DNA of 64,000 nt from Roseburia sp. 499. GTDB lineage: Bacteria > Bacillota > Clostridia > Lachnospirales > Lachnospiraceae. Under the pieces are notes generated by a model. That model was not told where the DNA came from and did not search any database. It worked only from the letters and a program-made list of their open reading frames with translations. Within the stretch, counting starts at the first letter, position 1. The number at the start of each line of letters is the position of its first letter. The stretch spans positions 372,001 through 436,000 of the forward strand of contig NZ_CP135164.1 of assembly GCF_001940225.2 (NCBI RefSeq). Direction: 5' to 3'. A program made the position numbers and the translations under genes. Positions 1 to 10,338 of this stretch are shown here, one piece after another.

Positions 1-29
1 GAACAGTAAATAGGAAAGGAAGTATTTTT

Positions 30-866
30 ATGTCAACAACAAATCGTGTCTATCATACAGGAAGAAATAGTACAGCAGTTCGGAAAAGAAGGAGACGTAG
101 ACAGAGAATTCGCCGACTAAAACAAACGGTAGTGTGTATTGGAACAGTTTTTCTGATATGTGGTGGGATTATTTTGTTTGGGACAGACCGAATACAGGGG
201 GTATGGAGAGGAGAAGAGGCACAGGCAAAGGAATTTTTGGAAAACCAGCAGAAAGAGGATTATCCACAAGAACTGTTAGAATTGTTGGAAAAGAATTCGG
301 AAACCTATGATTTTGTAACCAGTTATCCGGAAAGAGATAAGTATATGGGAAAAGAGATTGATTTGACAGGTGAGATAAAGTCTGGAGAAGTGCCGTTGTT
401 CTTGCAGTGGGACAGAAGATGGGGATATGATGACTATGGAAGTGAAATGATTGCACTGGCAGGATGTGGGCCTACCTGTATGTCAATGGCTTATACCTAT
501 CTTACGGGCGAAACTGATATGAACCCAAGAGAGATGGCAGAATTTGCAGAGGAAAATGGTTACAACACAGAGGCAGGGACAAGTTGGAGTTTTTTTACGG
601 ATGGTGCAGAGCAATTGGGGTTAAAAGGTGCAGAAATCGGGCTTGATGAAGCAAAGATGAAGGAAGTGTTGGATGAAGGAAAAGTGATTATTTGCAGTAT
701 GCGTCCGGGAGATTTTACTACCACAGGACATTTCATCTTGATTCGAGAATATGATAGAAAAGGTTTTCTGGTAAACGACCCCAATAGTAAAGAAAGAAGT
801 AAACAGCACTGGGAATACGACGTTTTGTACTCGCAAATTAAATGTTTGTGGTCAATTGGGGGATAG
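30..866 (+). CDS. C39-family (peptidase_C39_2) exported cysteine peptidase-like protein
   Basis: A 278-residue protein with a very basic N-terminus (several Arg/Lys runs in the first 32 residues) followed by one hydrophobic segment at about 33-52, so it is probably anchored in the membrane with the enzyme domain outside. The C-terminal half has the C39-like papain fold pattern: a Gln before the Trp-Asp-Arg-Arg-Trp segment, the CGPTC motif with catalytic Cys at residue 146, a TTGHF segment carrying the His, and a VNDP segment carrying the Asp. Unlike bacteriocin-processing C39 domains it is not fused to an ABC transporter. AAAGGAAG lies upstream of the ATG. Substrate unknown; the family assignment is fairly sure. 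Confidence 0.85.
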   Translation: MSTTNRVYHTGRNSTAVRKRRRRRQRIRRLKQTVVCIGTVFLICGGIILFGTDRIQGVWRGEEAQAKEFLENQQKEDYPQELLELLEKNSETYDFVTSYPERDKYMGKEIDLTGEIKSGEVPLFLQWDRRWGYDDYGSEMIALAGCGPTCMSMAYTYLTGETDMNPREMAEFAEENGYNTEAGTSWSFFTDGAEQLGLKGAEIGLDEAKMKEVLDEGKVIICSMRPGDFTTTGHFILIREYDRKGFLVNDPNSKERSKQHWEYDVLYSQIKCLWSIGG

Positions 867-910
867 GTGTGCTATACTGCATAGAGGATATCTTTGTTTG
901 GAGGAAAAGT

Positions 911-1549
911 ATGCAGTACAAAGCAGTAATTTTTGATTTTGATTATACATTGGGAGATTCTACGAACGGAATCATATTAAGCGCCAATTATGCACTGGAA
1001 AAAATGGGATATAAGCAGGCCGAAAGAGAAAGAATCCGTAAGACCATAGGGCTTTCACTGCCGGAAACTTATGTTGCATTGACCGGAGATAAGAAGCCGG
1101 AGAAGGGAGAAGAATTTCGTTCCTATTTCGTAGAAAAAGCAGACGAGATAATGACGGATAATTCCGAATTGTATCCGGATGCGAAAAAAGTTCTGGATTT
1201 TTTAAAACAAAATGGTATCAAGGTTGCGGTTGTAACCACCAAGTTTGATTACCGAATTGAAGGAATATTAGAAAAATGTCATGCAAAAGAATATGTAGAA
1301 ATGATTGTAGGAGGCAATAATGTAGCAAATCCAAAGCCGGACCCGGAAGGCGTTCTTAAGGTGTTAAAGGAATGGAATTTGGACAAGTCGGAAGTGCTCT
1401 ATGTGGGAGATAGTTTGGTGGATGCCAAGACGGCGGAGTGTGCGGGAGTTCCTTTTGCTGGTGTTACCACAGGAACTACAACAGTAGAAGATTTTAGGGA
1501 TTATAATAGTATAGGGATATTTCAGAATCTTTCAGAATTAAAGTTTTAA
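911..1549 (+). CDS. HAD-superfamily hydrolase, phosphoglycolate phosphatase-like
   Basis: A 212-residue haloacid dehalogenase-type phosphatase. Motif I is near the N-terminus (FDFDYTLGD, nucleophile Asp and general acid Asp), motif II is VVTTK, a Lys follows in NPKPDP, and motif IV is GDSLVDAKTA. The helical cap between motifs I and II matches the Gph/PgmB-like group. The frame is open upstream to 842, but GGAGG just before the ATG at 911 and the family's normal N-terminus favour this start. It follows the C39 gene and sits 11 bases before pabA, so it may be co-transcribed with the PABA genes. A role as an accessory phosphatase in folate synthesis is possible but only inferred. Confidence 0.88.
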   Translation: MQYKAVIFDFDYTLGDSTNGIILSANYALEKMGYKQAERERIRKTIGLSLPETYVALTGDKKPEKGEEFRSYFVEKADEIMTDNSELYPDAKKVLDFLKQNGIKVAVVTTKFDYRIEGILEKCHAKEYVEMIVGGNNVANPKPDPEGVLKVLKEWNLDKSEVLYVGDSLVDAKTAECAGVPFAGVTTGTTTVEDFRDYNSIGIFQNLSELKF

Positions 1550-1560
1550 GAGGCAAAGAA

Positions 1561-2166
1561 ATGTATTTGATGATTGATAACTACGACTCGTATGTCTACA
1601 ATCAGGTTTCCTATATGGAAGAATTAAATATGCAGACGCAAGTGGTTCGAAATGACAAAATTGATTGGGAAAAAATCAAGAGCGGAATAGACAAAAAAAG
1701 GTTAAAAGGTATTGTCATATCTCCGGGACCGAAACATCCCAGGGATTTTTCTTATTTGAAAGAAATGATTGAAAAAACTGCTGGTGAGATTCCGATTCTT
1801 GGAGTATGTTTGGGACATCAGATGATAGCAGATGTTTTCGGCGCTAAGGTGGATAGAGGAGAACGCCCAATGCATGGGAAAATTAGTAAGATAAAGCATT
1901 GCGGTAAGCATATCTTTAAAAATCTTCCGGAAACTTTTGGGGTTACCAGATATCATTCCTTGGTGGTGAGTGAACAAGATTTTCCCAAGGATTTGATGAT
2001 TGATGCGAGAAGTGAGGATGGTGCCATTATGGGAATTAGTCATAAAAAATACCCCATTTATGGAATTCAATTTCATCCGGAGGCAGTGCTTACAGAATAT
2101 GGGCATGAACTTTTAGAAAATTTTAAAGGAATATGTGAGGAACGAAGTAGATGTCAGCATATGTAA
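1561..2166 (+). CDS. pabA: Aminodeoxychorismate synthase, glutamine amidotransferase subunit
   Basis: A 201-residue class I glutamine amidotransferase that releases ammonia from glutamine for the chorismate-aminating subunit. It has the N-terminal IDNYDSY signature, the oxyanion segment SPGPKHP, nucleophile Cys83 in GVCLGHQ, and His172/Glu174 in FHPEAV. TrpG and PabA are nearly indistinguishable by sequence; PabA is chosen because pabB overlaps its 3' end and pabC follows, with no trp genes nearby. Translational coupling is likely, since the pabB ATG lies 16 bases before the end of this gene. Confidence 0.9.
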   Translation: MYLMIDNYDSYVYNQVSYMEELNMQTQVVRNDKIDWEKIKSGIDKKRLKGIVISPGPKHPRDFSYLKEMIEKTAGEIPILGVCLGHQMIADVFGAKVDRGERPMHGKISKIKHCGKHIFKNLPETFGVTRYHSLVVSEQDFPKDLMIDARSEDGAIMGISHKKYPIYGIQFHPEAVLTEYGHELLENFKGICEERSRCQHM

Positions 2167-3518
2167 AAAAGTCCGATATTTTTGTATCTAGCCAGAAGTT
2201 GTTTGATGTGTTGTTCAGAGAAGAAGGAGCAGCGTTTTTAGATTCCTCTCTGGTGAATGAATTGGGACAATATTCTATGATTGCCATTCATCCATATTTA
2301 GAACTTAAGGAGATAGACGGACAGTTTTATAAAAACGGTGTATTGCAACAAGGTTCGATGGAACTTTGTTTGAAAGCATATTTGCAGAAAGAAAAAGAAG
2401 TCAATCGAACAGTTCTCCCCCTTGTGTCAGGAGGAATCGGATATTTTTCTTATGATTATGGGCGGAAGTTTGAAAAAATAAAGACCAGACACAGTAAAAA
2501 ACTAGAACTTCCGGATGCATTGATTACATTCTATGATAATTTTATTATTGAAGATATAGAAAATAAGATATTGTATCTGATTGCCAATGGAAAGTTGGCA
2601 GCGCAAAAAGAGAGTGTGCAACGTTTAGAGGAATTGGTGAGACAATGCAATGAGGATAGAGCGTGTTTTACAAATAACGTTCTTGCGAAAGAGGAATTCG
2701 GAGGAGTAGATAAAAATTTTGAAAAACAGGAATACATTCAGGCAATTCAGGATGTGATAGAATATATCAAACAGGGACATATTTATGTAATGAATATGAC
2801 GCAACAGCTTGAGATAGAAAGCAAAAAGCCACCCTATGAAGTATTTAAAGAATTGCAGAAAAAGAATCCGGCGCCATTTTCTGCATATCTAAGCGGAGAA
2901 TATGGCGCTATCATCAGTGCTTCGCCGGAACGTTTTATCAAAATTAGAGACGGAAAAATTGAAACAAGGCCAATCAAAGGAACAAGAAAACGCGGAAGTA
3001 CCACTCAAGAGGATCTTTTGCTTAAGGAAGAATTGCAGGATTCTGAAAAAGATAAGAGTGAGCTTCTTATGATTGTTGATTTGGAGAGAAATGACCTGAA
3101 TCGTATTTGCTTGCCTGGCACAGTAAAGGTTTCTGAATTATTTAAAGTGGAGACTTACGCAACGGTATTTCATCTTGTTTCCAATGTAGAAGGAACACTG
3201 CGGCAAGACGTGGACTTTGTAGATGTACTTCGTGCAATGTTTCCGGGAGGCTCTATTACAGGGGCACCGAAAGTCAGAGCAATGGAAATTATTGACGAAC
3301 TTGAACATGACCAAAGGGGGCTCTATACGGGAATTATTGGATATATTTCATTAAGCGGCGATTGCGAGTTTAATATTGCAATCCGAACCGCGGTCTATGA
3401 CGATGAAAAATATCACATTGGCGTTGGCGGTGGTATTACTTACGAGTCAGATACAGAGTTTGAATATGAAGAAACGTTACAAAAAGGAAAGGCATTGATA
3501 GAAGCAATCCAGGGATGA
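2151..3518 (+). CDS. pabB: Aminodeoxychorismate synthase component I
   Basis: A 455-residue chorismate-binding enzyme that converts chorismate plus ammonia to 4-amino-4-deoxychorismate. Diagnostic segments in order: SPERF, PIKGTRKRG, ELLMIVDLERNDL, the FPGGSITGAPK signature and a C-terminal GVGGGITYESD. The Lys in PIKGT is the PabB-type residue, whereas anthranilate synthases have PIAGT, so this supports PabB over TrpE. It overlaps pabA at its start and pabC follows immediately. Confidence 0.93.
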   Translation: MSAYVKKSDIFVSSQKLFDVLFREEGAAFLDSSLVNELGQYSMIAIHPYLELKEIDGQFYKNGVLQQGSMELCLKAYLQKEKEVNRTVLPLVSGGIGYFSYDYGRKFEKIKTRHSKKLELPDALITFYDNFIIEDIENKILYLIANGKLAAQKESVQRLEELVRQCNEDRACFTNNVLAKEEFGGVDKNFEKQEYIQAIQDVIEYIKQGHIYVMNMTQQLEIESKKPPYEVFKELQKKNPAPFSAYLSGEYGAIISASPERFIKIRDGKIETRPIKGTRKRGSTTQEDLLLKEELQDSEKDKSELLMIVDLERNDLNRICLPGTVKVSELFKVETYATVFHLVSNVEGTLRQDVDFVDVLRAMFPGGSITGAPKVRAMEIIDELEHDQRGLYTGIIGYISLSGDCEFNIAIRTAVYDDEKYHIGVGGGITYESDTEFEYEETLQKGKALIEAIQG

Positions 3519-3532
3519 AAAGGAAGGTTTAT

Positions 3533-4276
3533 ATGAATAAAAATAATACGTTAATTTTTGATGATGGCTATTGCTTTGGGATGGGGGGTTTTGAAACAAT
3601 ATCTGTTGAGAAAGGAACTCCTTTGTTTCTAAATTGGCATTTAGAACGGTTGGAGAAGGGATTGGGTATATTAGGGATTTCTAATGAGAATTTTAAGTGT
3701 CAGGTAAACGAAGCAGAGATTAGAAGATTTTTGGAAGAAAATCAGATGGAACACGGAGTATTGAAAATCATGGTGTCCGAGCGGAATATTCTTTTTACAA
3801 AAAGAGAAAATCCATATGATGAAACATCATTTGAAAAAGGATTTCGATTGGATGTAAGCCGTGTAATCAGAAACGAAACCTCGCCATTTACTTATATCAA
3901 ATCCTTTCATCATGGAGACAATCTCTTGGAAAAAAGAAGATGTAAGAAAGCAGGGTATGACGAAACCTTATTTTTAAATAGTCAAAAGCAGATTACTGAG
4001 ACGAGTGCAAGTAATATTTTTTTCGTAAAAGAAGGAAGGCTTTTTACACCGAAGATTTCTTGTGGATTGTTAGATGGAATTATGAGAAGGTACATACTTG
4101 AACACTACGAAGTGGAAGAAACAGAATTGTATTTGGAAGATTTGCAACAGTATGAAGAGGCTTTTTTGACAAATTCGCTGATGTGGACGATGCCGGTTGT
4201 ATCCATCGGAGAACTGAAGTTTCCATCTCGTACATTTGCAAATAAAATACGGGAAAATATCTTGAATATAAAGTAA
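3533..4276 (+). CDS. pabC: Aminodeoxychorismate lyase (class IV PLP aminotransferase fold)
   Basis: About 247 residues. It eliminates pyruvate from aminodeoxychorismate to give p-aminobenzoate for folate. Class IV features are the FGMGGFETI N-terminal block, an IKSFHHGDNLLEK segment with the likely PLP Lys, ITETSASNIFFV, and TPKISCGLLDGIMR. An ATG at 3515 overlaps the pabB stop, but its upstream AGGG touches the codon; AGGAAGG at 3521-3527, five bases before the ATG at 3533, is a better ribosome site. D-amino-acid or branched-chain aminotransferase is the alternative, made unlikely by position after pabAB. Confidence 0.85.
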   Translation: MNKNNTLIFDDGYCFGMGGFETISVEKGTPLFLNWHLERLEKGLGILGISNENFKCQVNEAEIRRFLEENQMEHGVLKIMVSERNILFTKRENPYDETSFEKGFRLDVSRVIRNETSPFTYIKSFHHGDNLLEKRRCKKAGYDETLFLNSQKQITETSASNIFFVKEGRLFTPKISCGLLDGIMRRYILEHYEVEETELYLEDLQQYEEAFLTNSLMWTMPVVSIGELKFPSRTFANKIRENILNIK

Positions 4277-4287
4277 ACAGTAAAAAA

Positions 4288-4320
4288 CTCCGACAGGTAA
4301 TACCTGCCGGAGTTTTGTTT
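4288..4320. terminator. Bidirectional intrinsic terminator between pabC and pyrG
   Basis: An 11-base stem with one mismatch and a three-base loop, flanked by an A-run on the left and a T-run on the right. It can therefore stop transcripts of the converging pabC and pyrG genes from both strands. Confidence 0.85.
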
Positions 4321-4324
4321 TTCA

Positions 4325-5929
4325 TTATCTTGTTGTCTTTACGGCAGCTTCCACAAATCCTTTAAACAATGGATGTGGTCTGTTTGGTCTGGACTTCAAT
4401 TCCGGGTGAGCCTGAGTTGCAATGAACCATGGATGATCTGGAAGTTCAATCATCTCTACGATTCTTCCATCAGGAGAAAGTCCGCATAATTTTAAACCGT
4501 TTTCTGTCAGAGCTGCACGATAGTCATTGTTTACTTCGTAACGGTGACGATGTCTTTCCTCAATATTCTCTGTTCCGTATACGTCGCGAGCCTTTGAGGT
4601 TGTATCCAGAACACATGGGTAAGAACCAAGACGTAAGGTTCCGCCAATATCCTCTACACCATTCTGGTCTGGCATAAGAGCGATAACCGGATGAGTAGTT
4701 TGTGGATCTAATTCAATACTGTGTGCATCATGGAACTGGCAGACATGTCTTGCATATTCAATGATAGCAACCTGCATACCTAAGCATAAACCAAGGTATG
4801 GAACTTCATGTTCACGAGCATATTGTGCAGCAGTAATCATGCCTTCTACTCCACGGTCGCCAAAACCACCCGGAACAATGATACCCTGTGCAGTTCCTAA
4901 TACTTCATCTACATTATCTTCATTTAATAATTCAGAATCCACCCATTTGATATTTACAGTAGCACGCTCTGCAATACCTCCATGTTTTAATGCCTCTACA
5001 ACAGAAATGTAAGCGTCATGGAGCTGTGTGTATTTTCCTACCAAAGCAATTTCTACTTCTTTATTTGGATGACGTAATGCATCTACCATATCTGTCCAAT
5101 CACTCAAATCCGGTTCCGGACAGTCAAGGTGGAGACATTCACAAGCGACCTGTGCTAAATGCTCTTTTTCCATAGCAAGTGGTGCTTCGTATAAATATTC
5201 CACATCGAGGTTCTGGAGAACATGTCCATTCGGTACATTACAGAATAAAGCAATTTTATCCTTCAATCCCTGATCCAGTTCGTGTTCGGAACGGCATACG
5301 ATGATATCCGGCTGAATACCCATTCCCTGTAATTCCTTTACACTTGCCTGAGTGGGTTTGGTTTTCATTTCTCCTGAAGCATGAAGATACGGAATCAAAG
5401 TAACATGAATCAGAATTGCGTTCTCGCGTCCTACTTCGTGCTGGAACTGACGAATGGATTCTAAGAAAGGCTGGCTTTCGATATCTCCTACAGTTCCACC
5501 TACTTCAATAATAGCAATCTGTGTTTCTTCTGTGGTAAAGTCACGGTAAAAACGGCTCTTAATTTCATTCGTAATATGTGGAATTACCTGAACAGTTCCT
5601 CCGCCGTAGTCGCCACGACGTTCCTTCTGAAGTACAGACCAGTATACTTTACCGGTAGTTACATTAGAATTTTTATTCAGGCTTTCATCAATAAAACGTT
5701 CATAATGTCCTAAGTCCAAGTCAGTTTCTGCGCCGTCATCGGTAACAAAAACCTCACCATGTTGAATCGGGTTCATAGTTCCCGGATCAATGTTGATGTA
5801 TGGATCGAATTTCTGCATGGTGACTTTGAATCCGCGGGCTTTTAACAAACGGCCCAGAGAAGCGGCTGTAATTCCCTTACCAAGTCCGGATACAACACCA
5901 CCGGTGACAAAGACGTATTTTACGGGCAT
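4325..5929 (-). CDS. pyrG: CTP synthase
   Basis: A 534-residue enzyme that aminates UTP to CTP using ATP and glutamine. The N-terminal synthetase domain starts with [16 protein letters not shown] (nucleotide-binding loop) and includes [14 protein letters not shown]. The C-terminal glutamine amidotransferase domain has VPGGFGDRG, nucleophile Cys382 in GLCLGMQ, and a terminal His/Glu pair in AHPELKSRP. Length and motif order match the family. It is transcribed alone, leftward, with AGGAGG just before its ATG. Confidence 0.97.
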   Translation of the reverse strand: MPVKYVFVTGGVVSGLGKGITAASLGRLLKARGFKVTMQKFDPYINIDPGTMNPIQHGEVFVTDDGAETDLDLGHYERFIDESLNKNSNVTTGKVYWSVLQKERRGDYGGGTVQVIPHITNEIKSRFYRDFTTEETQIAIIEVGGTVGDIESQPFLESIRQFQHEVGRENAILIHVTLIPYLHASGEMKTKPTQASVKELQGMGIQPDIIVCRSEHELDQGLKDKIALFCNVPNGHVLQNLDVEYLYEAPLAMEKEHLAQVACECLHLDCPEPDLSDWTDMVDALRHPNKEVEIALVGKYTQLHDAYISVVEALKHGGIAERATVNIKWVDSELLNEDNVDEVLGTAQGIIVPGGFGDRGVEGMITAAQYAREHEVPYLGLCLGMQVAIIEYARHVCQFHDAHSIELDPQTTHPVIALMPDQNGVEDIGGTLRLGSYPCVLDTTSKARDVYGTENIEERHRHRYEVNNDYRAALTENGLKLCGLSPDGRIVEMIELPDHPWFIATQAHPELKSRPNRPHPLFKGFVEAAVKTTR

Positions 5930-5984
5930 AGGTAGTTCCTCCTTTTATATGTGAAAGTTTTTTTGTTTACTCAATAACCAATAT

Positions 5985-5990
5985 ATTATA
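5985..5990 (-). promoter_or_regulatory. Candidate -10 box for pyrG
   Basis: The minus strand reads TATAAT about 60 bases before the pyrG start. No good -35 box stands at the normal distance, and I see no attenuator hairpin in the short leader, so pyrimidine control is not evident. Confidence 0.4.
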
Positions 5991-6097
5991 CTACCATGTT
6001 TTCAAGAAATCTAGAACTTTTTGAAAAAACTTTTGGGAGTTAGGAAAAAAGTTTAGAAAAACTTAATAAATATGAAGAAAAGTTTAGGAAGAATATA

Positions 6098-6126
6098 TTG
6101 ATTTTCCATGAGAATAAACATATAAT
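6098..6126 (+). promoter_or_regulatory. Sigma-A-type promoter of ftsH
   Basis: TTGATT, a 17-base spacer and a perfect TATAAT, ending 48 bases before the ftsH ATG, which has AGGAGG at 6163-6168. Confidence 0.8.
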
Positions 6127-6174
6127 AATAAACGTATCGCGGATAGAAGATGCGGTATATTTAGGAGGAAATAA

Positions 6175-8391
6175 ATGGAGAACAAAGGAAATAATAACAA
6201 TAATGGCGGTGGTAATAACAACGGCGGAGGCAATAACAAGAATAATAAGAATGGAATGACAATTCTGATATTCTGTTTGACTGCAGTGTTGGTGCTATTT
6301 TTCGTAAGTATGCTGAATAGCTGTGTGAATAAGGCTTTGAATAAGGAGATTTCTTATTCCGATTTTATTGAAATGGTGGAAGCGGATGAGGTTGAAAGTG
6401 TAACCTTTGATAATGGGAAAATACAAATTACACCGAAAAGTAAATCGGAGACAGCAGCCGTTGCAAGAGTTACTTACTATACGGCACAGTTAAATGATGA
6501 GGATTTATTACCACTTTTGAAGAAACATAATGTAGATATGTCAGGAACCATAGAAGATGTATCTTCTGCAATTCTTTGGAATATGTTGAGTTATATTATC
6601 CCGTTGGCATTGGTTTGGATATTGCTTTACTTCTTAATTTTCCGCAAGATGGGAAGCGGAGGAATGATGGGAGTGGGAAAGACCACTGCCAAAGTATATG
6701 TAGAGAAGTCCACAGGAGTTACCTTTAAGGATGTAGCAGGACAGGACGAAGCTAAGGAGTCTTTGCAGGAAGTAGTAGACTTTTTGCATAATCCGAAGAA
6801 GTATACGGATATCGGAGCAAAGTTGCCGAAGGGAGCATTGCTTGTGGGACCGCCTGGAACAGGTAAGACACTTTTAGCAAAAGCAGTAGCCGGAGAGGCA
6901 AAAGTACCGTTCTTTTCTCTGGCAGGTTCTGACTTTGTGGAAATGTTCGTAGGTGTTGGTGCTTCTCGTGTGAGGGATTTGTTTAAAGAAGCACAGAAGC
7001 AGGCACCATGTATTATCTTTATAGATGAAATTGATGCTATCGGTAAGAGCCGTGACAGCCGTTATGGCGGAAATGATGAACGTGAACAGACATTAAATCA
7101 GCTCCTTGCAGAGATGGATGGATTTGATACCTCTAAGGGACTTTTGATTTTGGCAGCAACCAACCGTCCGGAAGTTTTGGACAAGGCATTGTTGCGTCCG
7201 GGACGTTTTGACCGTAGAATTATTGTGGACAAACCGGACTTAAAAGGAAGAGTAGAAACCCTTAAGGTACATGCCAAAAATGTGTTGATGGATGACAGTG
7301 TAGATTTGGAAGCGATTGCATTGGCAACTTCGGGTGCTGTTGGTTCTGACCTTGCTAATATGATTAACGAGGCGGCCATTAACGCAGTTAAGAGTGGAAG
7401 AAAATATGTAAATCAGGCAGATTTGTTTGAGTCTGTAGAGGTAGTTATCGCCGGTAAAGAAAAGAAAGACCGTATCATGGGACCTAAGGAAAAGAAAATG
7501 GTTGCATACCATGAAGTGGGTCATGCTTTGGTAACAGCATTGCAAAAGGACGCAGAGCCGGTTCAGAAGATTACAATTGTACCAAGAACTATGGGTGCAT
7601 TAGGATATACCATGCAAGTACCGGAGGAAGAGAAGTTCCTTATGACGAAGAATGAGTTGATTGCTCATTTGGTTACTTACATGGGTGGACGTGCCGCAGA
7701 GGAAATTGTATTTGATTCTGTGACGACGGGAGCTTCTAATGATATTGAACAGGCAACTAAAATTGCAAGAGCTATGGTAACACAGTATGGTATGTCTGAT
7801 AAGTTTGGTCTGATGGGATTGGTAACTATTGAAAATCAATATCTGGATGGACGTGCAAGTTTAAATTGTGGAGAAGAGACAGCAGCTCAGATTGACCAAG
7901 AGGTCATGAAGATTTTAAAAGAAAGCTATGACGAAGCAAAACGCCTTTTGACAGAGAATCGTGAGATTTTGGACGAGATTTCAGATTATCTGTATCAGCA
8001 CGAGACTATTACGGGTAAGGAATTTATGAAGATATTCCGTAAGTTGAAAGGAATTCCGGAACCGGAGGAGAAGACTGACGCAGAAAAGGCGGCAGAAGAA
8101 TTCCAGGCGGAGGAAAAGAAGGCAGAAGAAAGTGTGATTTATATGCCGCCTGTAGAAGTGCCGGCAGAGATAGAATTACCGAAAGACATAGAGTTGCCAA
8201 AAGAAGTAGAATTGCCAAAAGAAGTAGACATATTGGCAGAAGAAGTACAGACAGAGGCTGAAGTGCCAGTGGAACCAGTGAAAAAAGAATCTGAGAAAAA
8301 GCCTGTAGAGGAAGTTCAGAAAAAAGAGGTTTCGCCTAAGCCACAGGAAGATGAGGATTATCTGGATAAATTATTAAAAGGATTAAAATAA
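6175..8391 (+). CDS. ftsH: ATP-dependent zinc metalloprotease FtsH
   Basis: A 738-residue membrane AAA+ protease that degrades damaged or regulatory membrane and soluble proteins. An Asn/Gly-rich N-terminus is followed by a transmembrane segment at about 28-48, an external domain, a second transmembrane segment at about 125-155, the AAA+ module with GPPGTGKT at about 225-232 and a FIDEIDAIG Walker B, then the zinc site HEVGH at about 446-450 with the third ligand Asp in SNDIEQ near 522. The last 80 residues are an acidic tail with imperfect ELPK repeats, longer than in well-known FtsH. The stop codon overlaps the uvrC start. Confidence 0.97.
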   Translation: MENKGNNNNNGGGNNNGGGNNKNNKNGMTILIFCLTAVLVLFFVSMLNSCVNKALNKEISYSDFIEMVEADEVESVTFDNGKIQITPKSKSETAAVARVTYYTAQLNDEDLLPLLKKHNVDMSGTIEDVSSAILWNMLSYIIPLALVWILLYFLIFRKMGSGGMMGVGKTTAKVYVEKSTGVTFKDVAGQDEAKESLQEVVDFLHNPKKYTDIGAKLPKGALLVGPPGTGKTLLAKAVAGEAKVPFFSLAGSDFVEMFVGVGASRVRDLFKEAQKQAPCIIFIDEIDAIGKSRDSRYGGNDEREQTLNQLLAEMDGFDTSKGLLILAATNRPEVLDKALLRPGRFDRRIIVDKPDLKGRVETLKVHAKNVLMDDSVDLEAIALATSGAVGSDLANMINEAAINAVKSGRKYVNQADLFESVEVVIAGKEKKDRIMGPKEKKMVAYHEVGHALVTALQKDAEPVQKITIVPRTMGALGYTMQVPEEEKFLMTKNELIAHLVTYMGGRAAEEIVFDSVTTGASNDIEQATKIARAMVTQYGMSDKFGLMGLVTIENQYLDGRASLNCGEETAAQIDQEVMKILKESYDEAKRLLTENREILDEISDYLYQHETITGKEFMKIFRKLKGIPEPEEKTDAEKAAEEFQAEEKKAEESVIYMPPVEVPAEIELPKDIELPKEVELPKEVDILAEEVQTEAEVPVEPVKKESEKKPVEEVQKKEVSPKPQEDEDYLDKLLKGLK

Positions 8392-10259
8392 TGTTTGATA
8401 TTCAGGAAGAATTGAAAAAACTCCCACAGAAACCGGGAGTATATATCATGCATGATGCTGAGGACACGATTATTTATATTGGCAAGGCAATCAGCCTTCG
8501 AAATCGTGTCCGTCAGTATTTCCGTCCGAGCCATAATGAGGGAATTCGCAAGGATCAGATGGTAAAACAGATTGCAAGATTTGAATATATCATTACAGAT
8601 TCCGAACTGGAGGCCTTGATTTTAGAATGTAATTTAATCAAAGAGCACCGGCCAAAATATAATACGATGTTACGGGATGACAAGTCATATCCCTATATTA
8701 GAGTGACCCTGGGAGAAGCTTTTCCCAGAGTCCTTTTTTCACATCAGATGAAAAAAGATAAGTCGCGTTACTTTGGACCTTATACCAGTGCGGGAGCGGT
8801 AAAGGATACCATAGAGCTTTTAAGGAAGATTTATCAATTGCGTACTTGCAACCGTTCTCTTCCAAGAGATACAGGTAAGGACAGACCCTGTCTTAACTAT
8901 CATATTCATCAATGTATGGCACCTTGCCAGGGATATATCAGTCAGGAAGAGTATCGGAAACGGATTGACAAGGCAATTGAATTTTTGAATGGAAATTACC
9001 AGCCGGTACTGAAAGAGTTGGAAGAAAAGATGCAGCAGGCATCTGAAAATCTGGAATTTGAGAAAGCGATAGAATATCGTGAATTGCTAAACAGCGTAAA
9101 ACAGGTAGCGCAGAAGCAGAAGATTACCAATTCCGATGGAGAGGATAAGGATATTATTGCTATGGCATCCGATGGAGAGGATGCGGTGGTACAAGTATTT
9201 TTTGTTCGTGACGGAAAGTTGATTGGTAGAGACCATTTTCATGTGCGGATTGGAAGCGAAGATACCGGAAGTCAGGTATTAGCAGAATTTTTGAAACAGT
9301 TTTATGCAGGTACACCATTTATTCCGAAGGAAATCATGTTGCAGGAAGAGATTGAAGAAACTGAGGTTATCAGTCAGTGGCTGACAGAAAAGCGTGGGCA
9401 GAAGGTGTACATTCGTGTGCCGAAAAAGGGAACAAAAGAAAAATTGGTAGAGTTAGCGGGAAAGAACGCTGCAATGGTACTGAGTCAGGATAAGGAAAAA
9501 ATCAAACGAGAAGAGGGAAGAACGATTGGTGCCTTAAAGGAGATTGCAGGAATTTTGGGGATGGAACAGTTGAATCGGATTGAAGCATTCGATATTTCAA
9601 ATATCAACGGTTTTGAAACGGTAGGTTCCATGATTGTTTATGAGAAAGGAAAGCCAAAGCGAAGCGATTATCGTAAGTTTAAGTTACGCACGGTGACAGG
9701 ACCGGATGATTATGGCTCTATGTATGAAGTACTTACCAGAAGATTTACCCATGGCATGCGAGAGCAGGAAGAACGTAAGGAACGAAAGTTGGAACAGGAA
9801 TACGGTAGCTTTACACGTTTCCCGGATTTGATCATGATGGACGGTGGTAAGGGACAGGTCAATGTGGCGTTAAAGGTATTAGATGAACTACGGTTGAATA
9901 TTCCGGTATGTGGTATGGTAAAGGATGATAATCACAGAACCCGTGGGTTATACTATAATAATCAGGAGATTCCCATTGAAAAAAGCAGTGAAGGATTTAA
10001 ACTGATTACCAGAGTACAGGATGAAGCACACAGATTTGCTATTGAGTATCATAGATCCTTGCGAAGTAAGGAACAGGTACATTCCGTATTGGATGATATT
10101 CCGGGCATTGGGCCGGCCAGACGAAAGGCTTTGATGCGGCGTTTTCTGTCCCTGGATGCTATACGGGAAGCAGATGTGGAGACATTGTCACAGGTGGATT
10201 CCATGAATGAACAGTCAGCGCGGGCAGTTTATGAATTTTTCCATTCTACAGATAGTTGA
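8391..10259 (+). CDS. uvrC: Excinuclease ABC subunit C
   Basis: A 622-residue nucleotide excision repair nuclease that makes both incisions around a lesion in the UvrB-DNA complex. The N-terminal GIY-YIG domain (GVYIMHD...IIYIGKA) is followed by a Cys-containing middle segment, the UVR motif ([11 protein letters not shown]) near 225, an RNase H-like nuclease domain with [19 protein letters not shown] and a MMDGGKGQV block, and a C-terminal helix-hairpin-helix pair ([14 protein letters not shown]). Its ATG overlaps the ftsH stop, which suggests coupled translation. Confidence 0.97.
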   Translation: MFDIQEELKKLPQKPGVYIMHDAEDTIIYIGKAISLRNRVRQYFRPSHNEGIRKDQMVKQIARFEYIITDSELEALILECNLIKEHRPKYNTMLRDDKSYPYIRVTLGEAFPRVLFSHQMKKDKSRYFGPYTSAGAVKDTIELLRKIYQLRTCNRSLPRDTGKDRPCLNYHIHQCMAPCQGYISQEEYRKRIDKAIEFLNGNYQPVLKELEEKMQQASENLEFEKAIEYRELLNSVKQVAQKQKITNSDGEDKDIIAMASDGEDAVVQVFFVRDGKLIGRDHFHVRIGSEDTGSQVLAEFLKQFYAGTPFIPKEIMLQEEIEETEVISQWLTEKRGQKVYIRVPKKGTKEKLVELAGKNAAMVLSQDKEKIKREEGRTIGALKEIAGILGMEQLNRIEAFDISNINGFETVGSMIVYEKGKPKRSDYRKFKLRTVTGPDDYGSMYEVLTRRFTHGMREQEERKERKLEQEYGSFTRFPDLIMMDGGKGQVNVALKVLDELRLNIPVCGMVKDDNHRTRGLYYNNQEIPIEKSSEGFKLITRVQDEAHRFAIEYHRSLRSKEQVHSVLDDIPGIGPARRKALMRRFLSLDAIREADVETLSQVDSMNEQSARAVYEFFHSTDS

Positions 10260-10284
10260 AGAAGCGTGTTTTCTATGATAAAAT
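10256..10284 (+). promoter_or_regulatory. Promoter of hprK
   Basis: TTGAAG, 17 bases, TAAAAT with an upstream TG (extended -10). The -35 box overlaps the uvrC stop codon, so hprK can be transcribed independently. Confidence 0.6.
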
Positions 10285-10338
10285 AGGAAATAAGAGCATA
10301 AATGTAATTCGGTAAAAAATACCAAGAAGGAGAAGCAT

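Noticed and set aside
4429..5175. Plus-strand open frames opposite pyrG
   Set aside because: They are shadows of the strongly conserved pyrG coding frame and lack ribosome sites.
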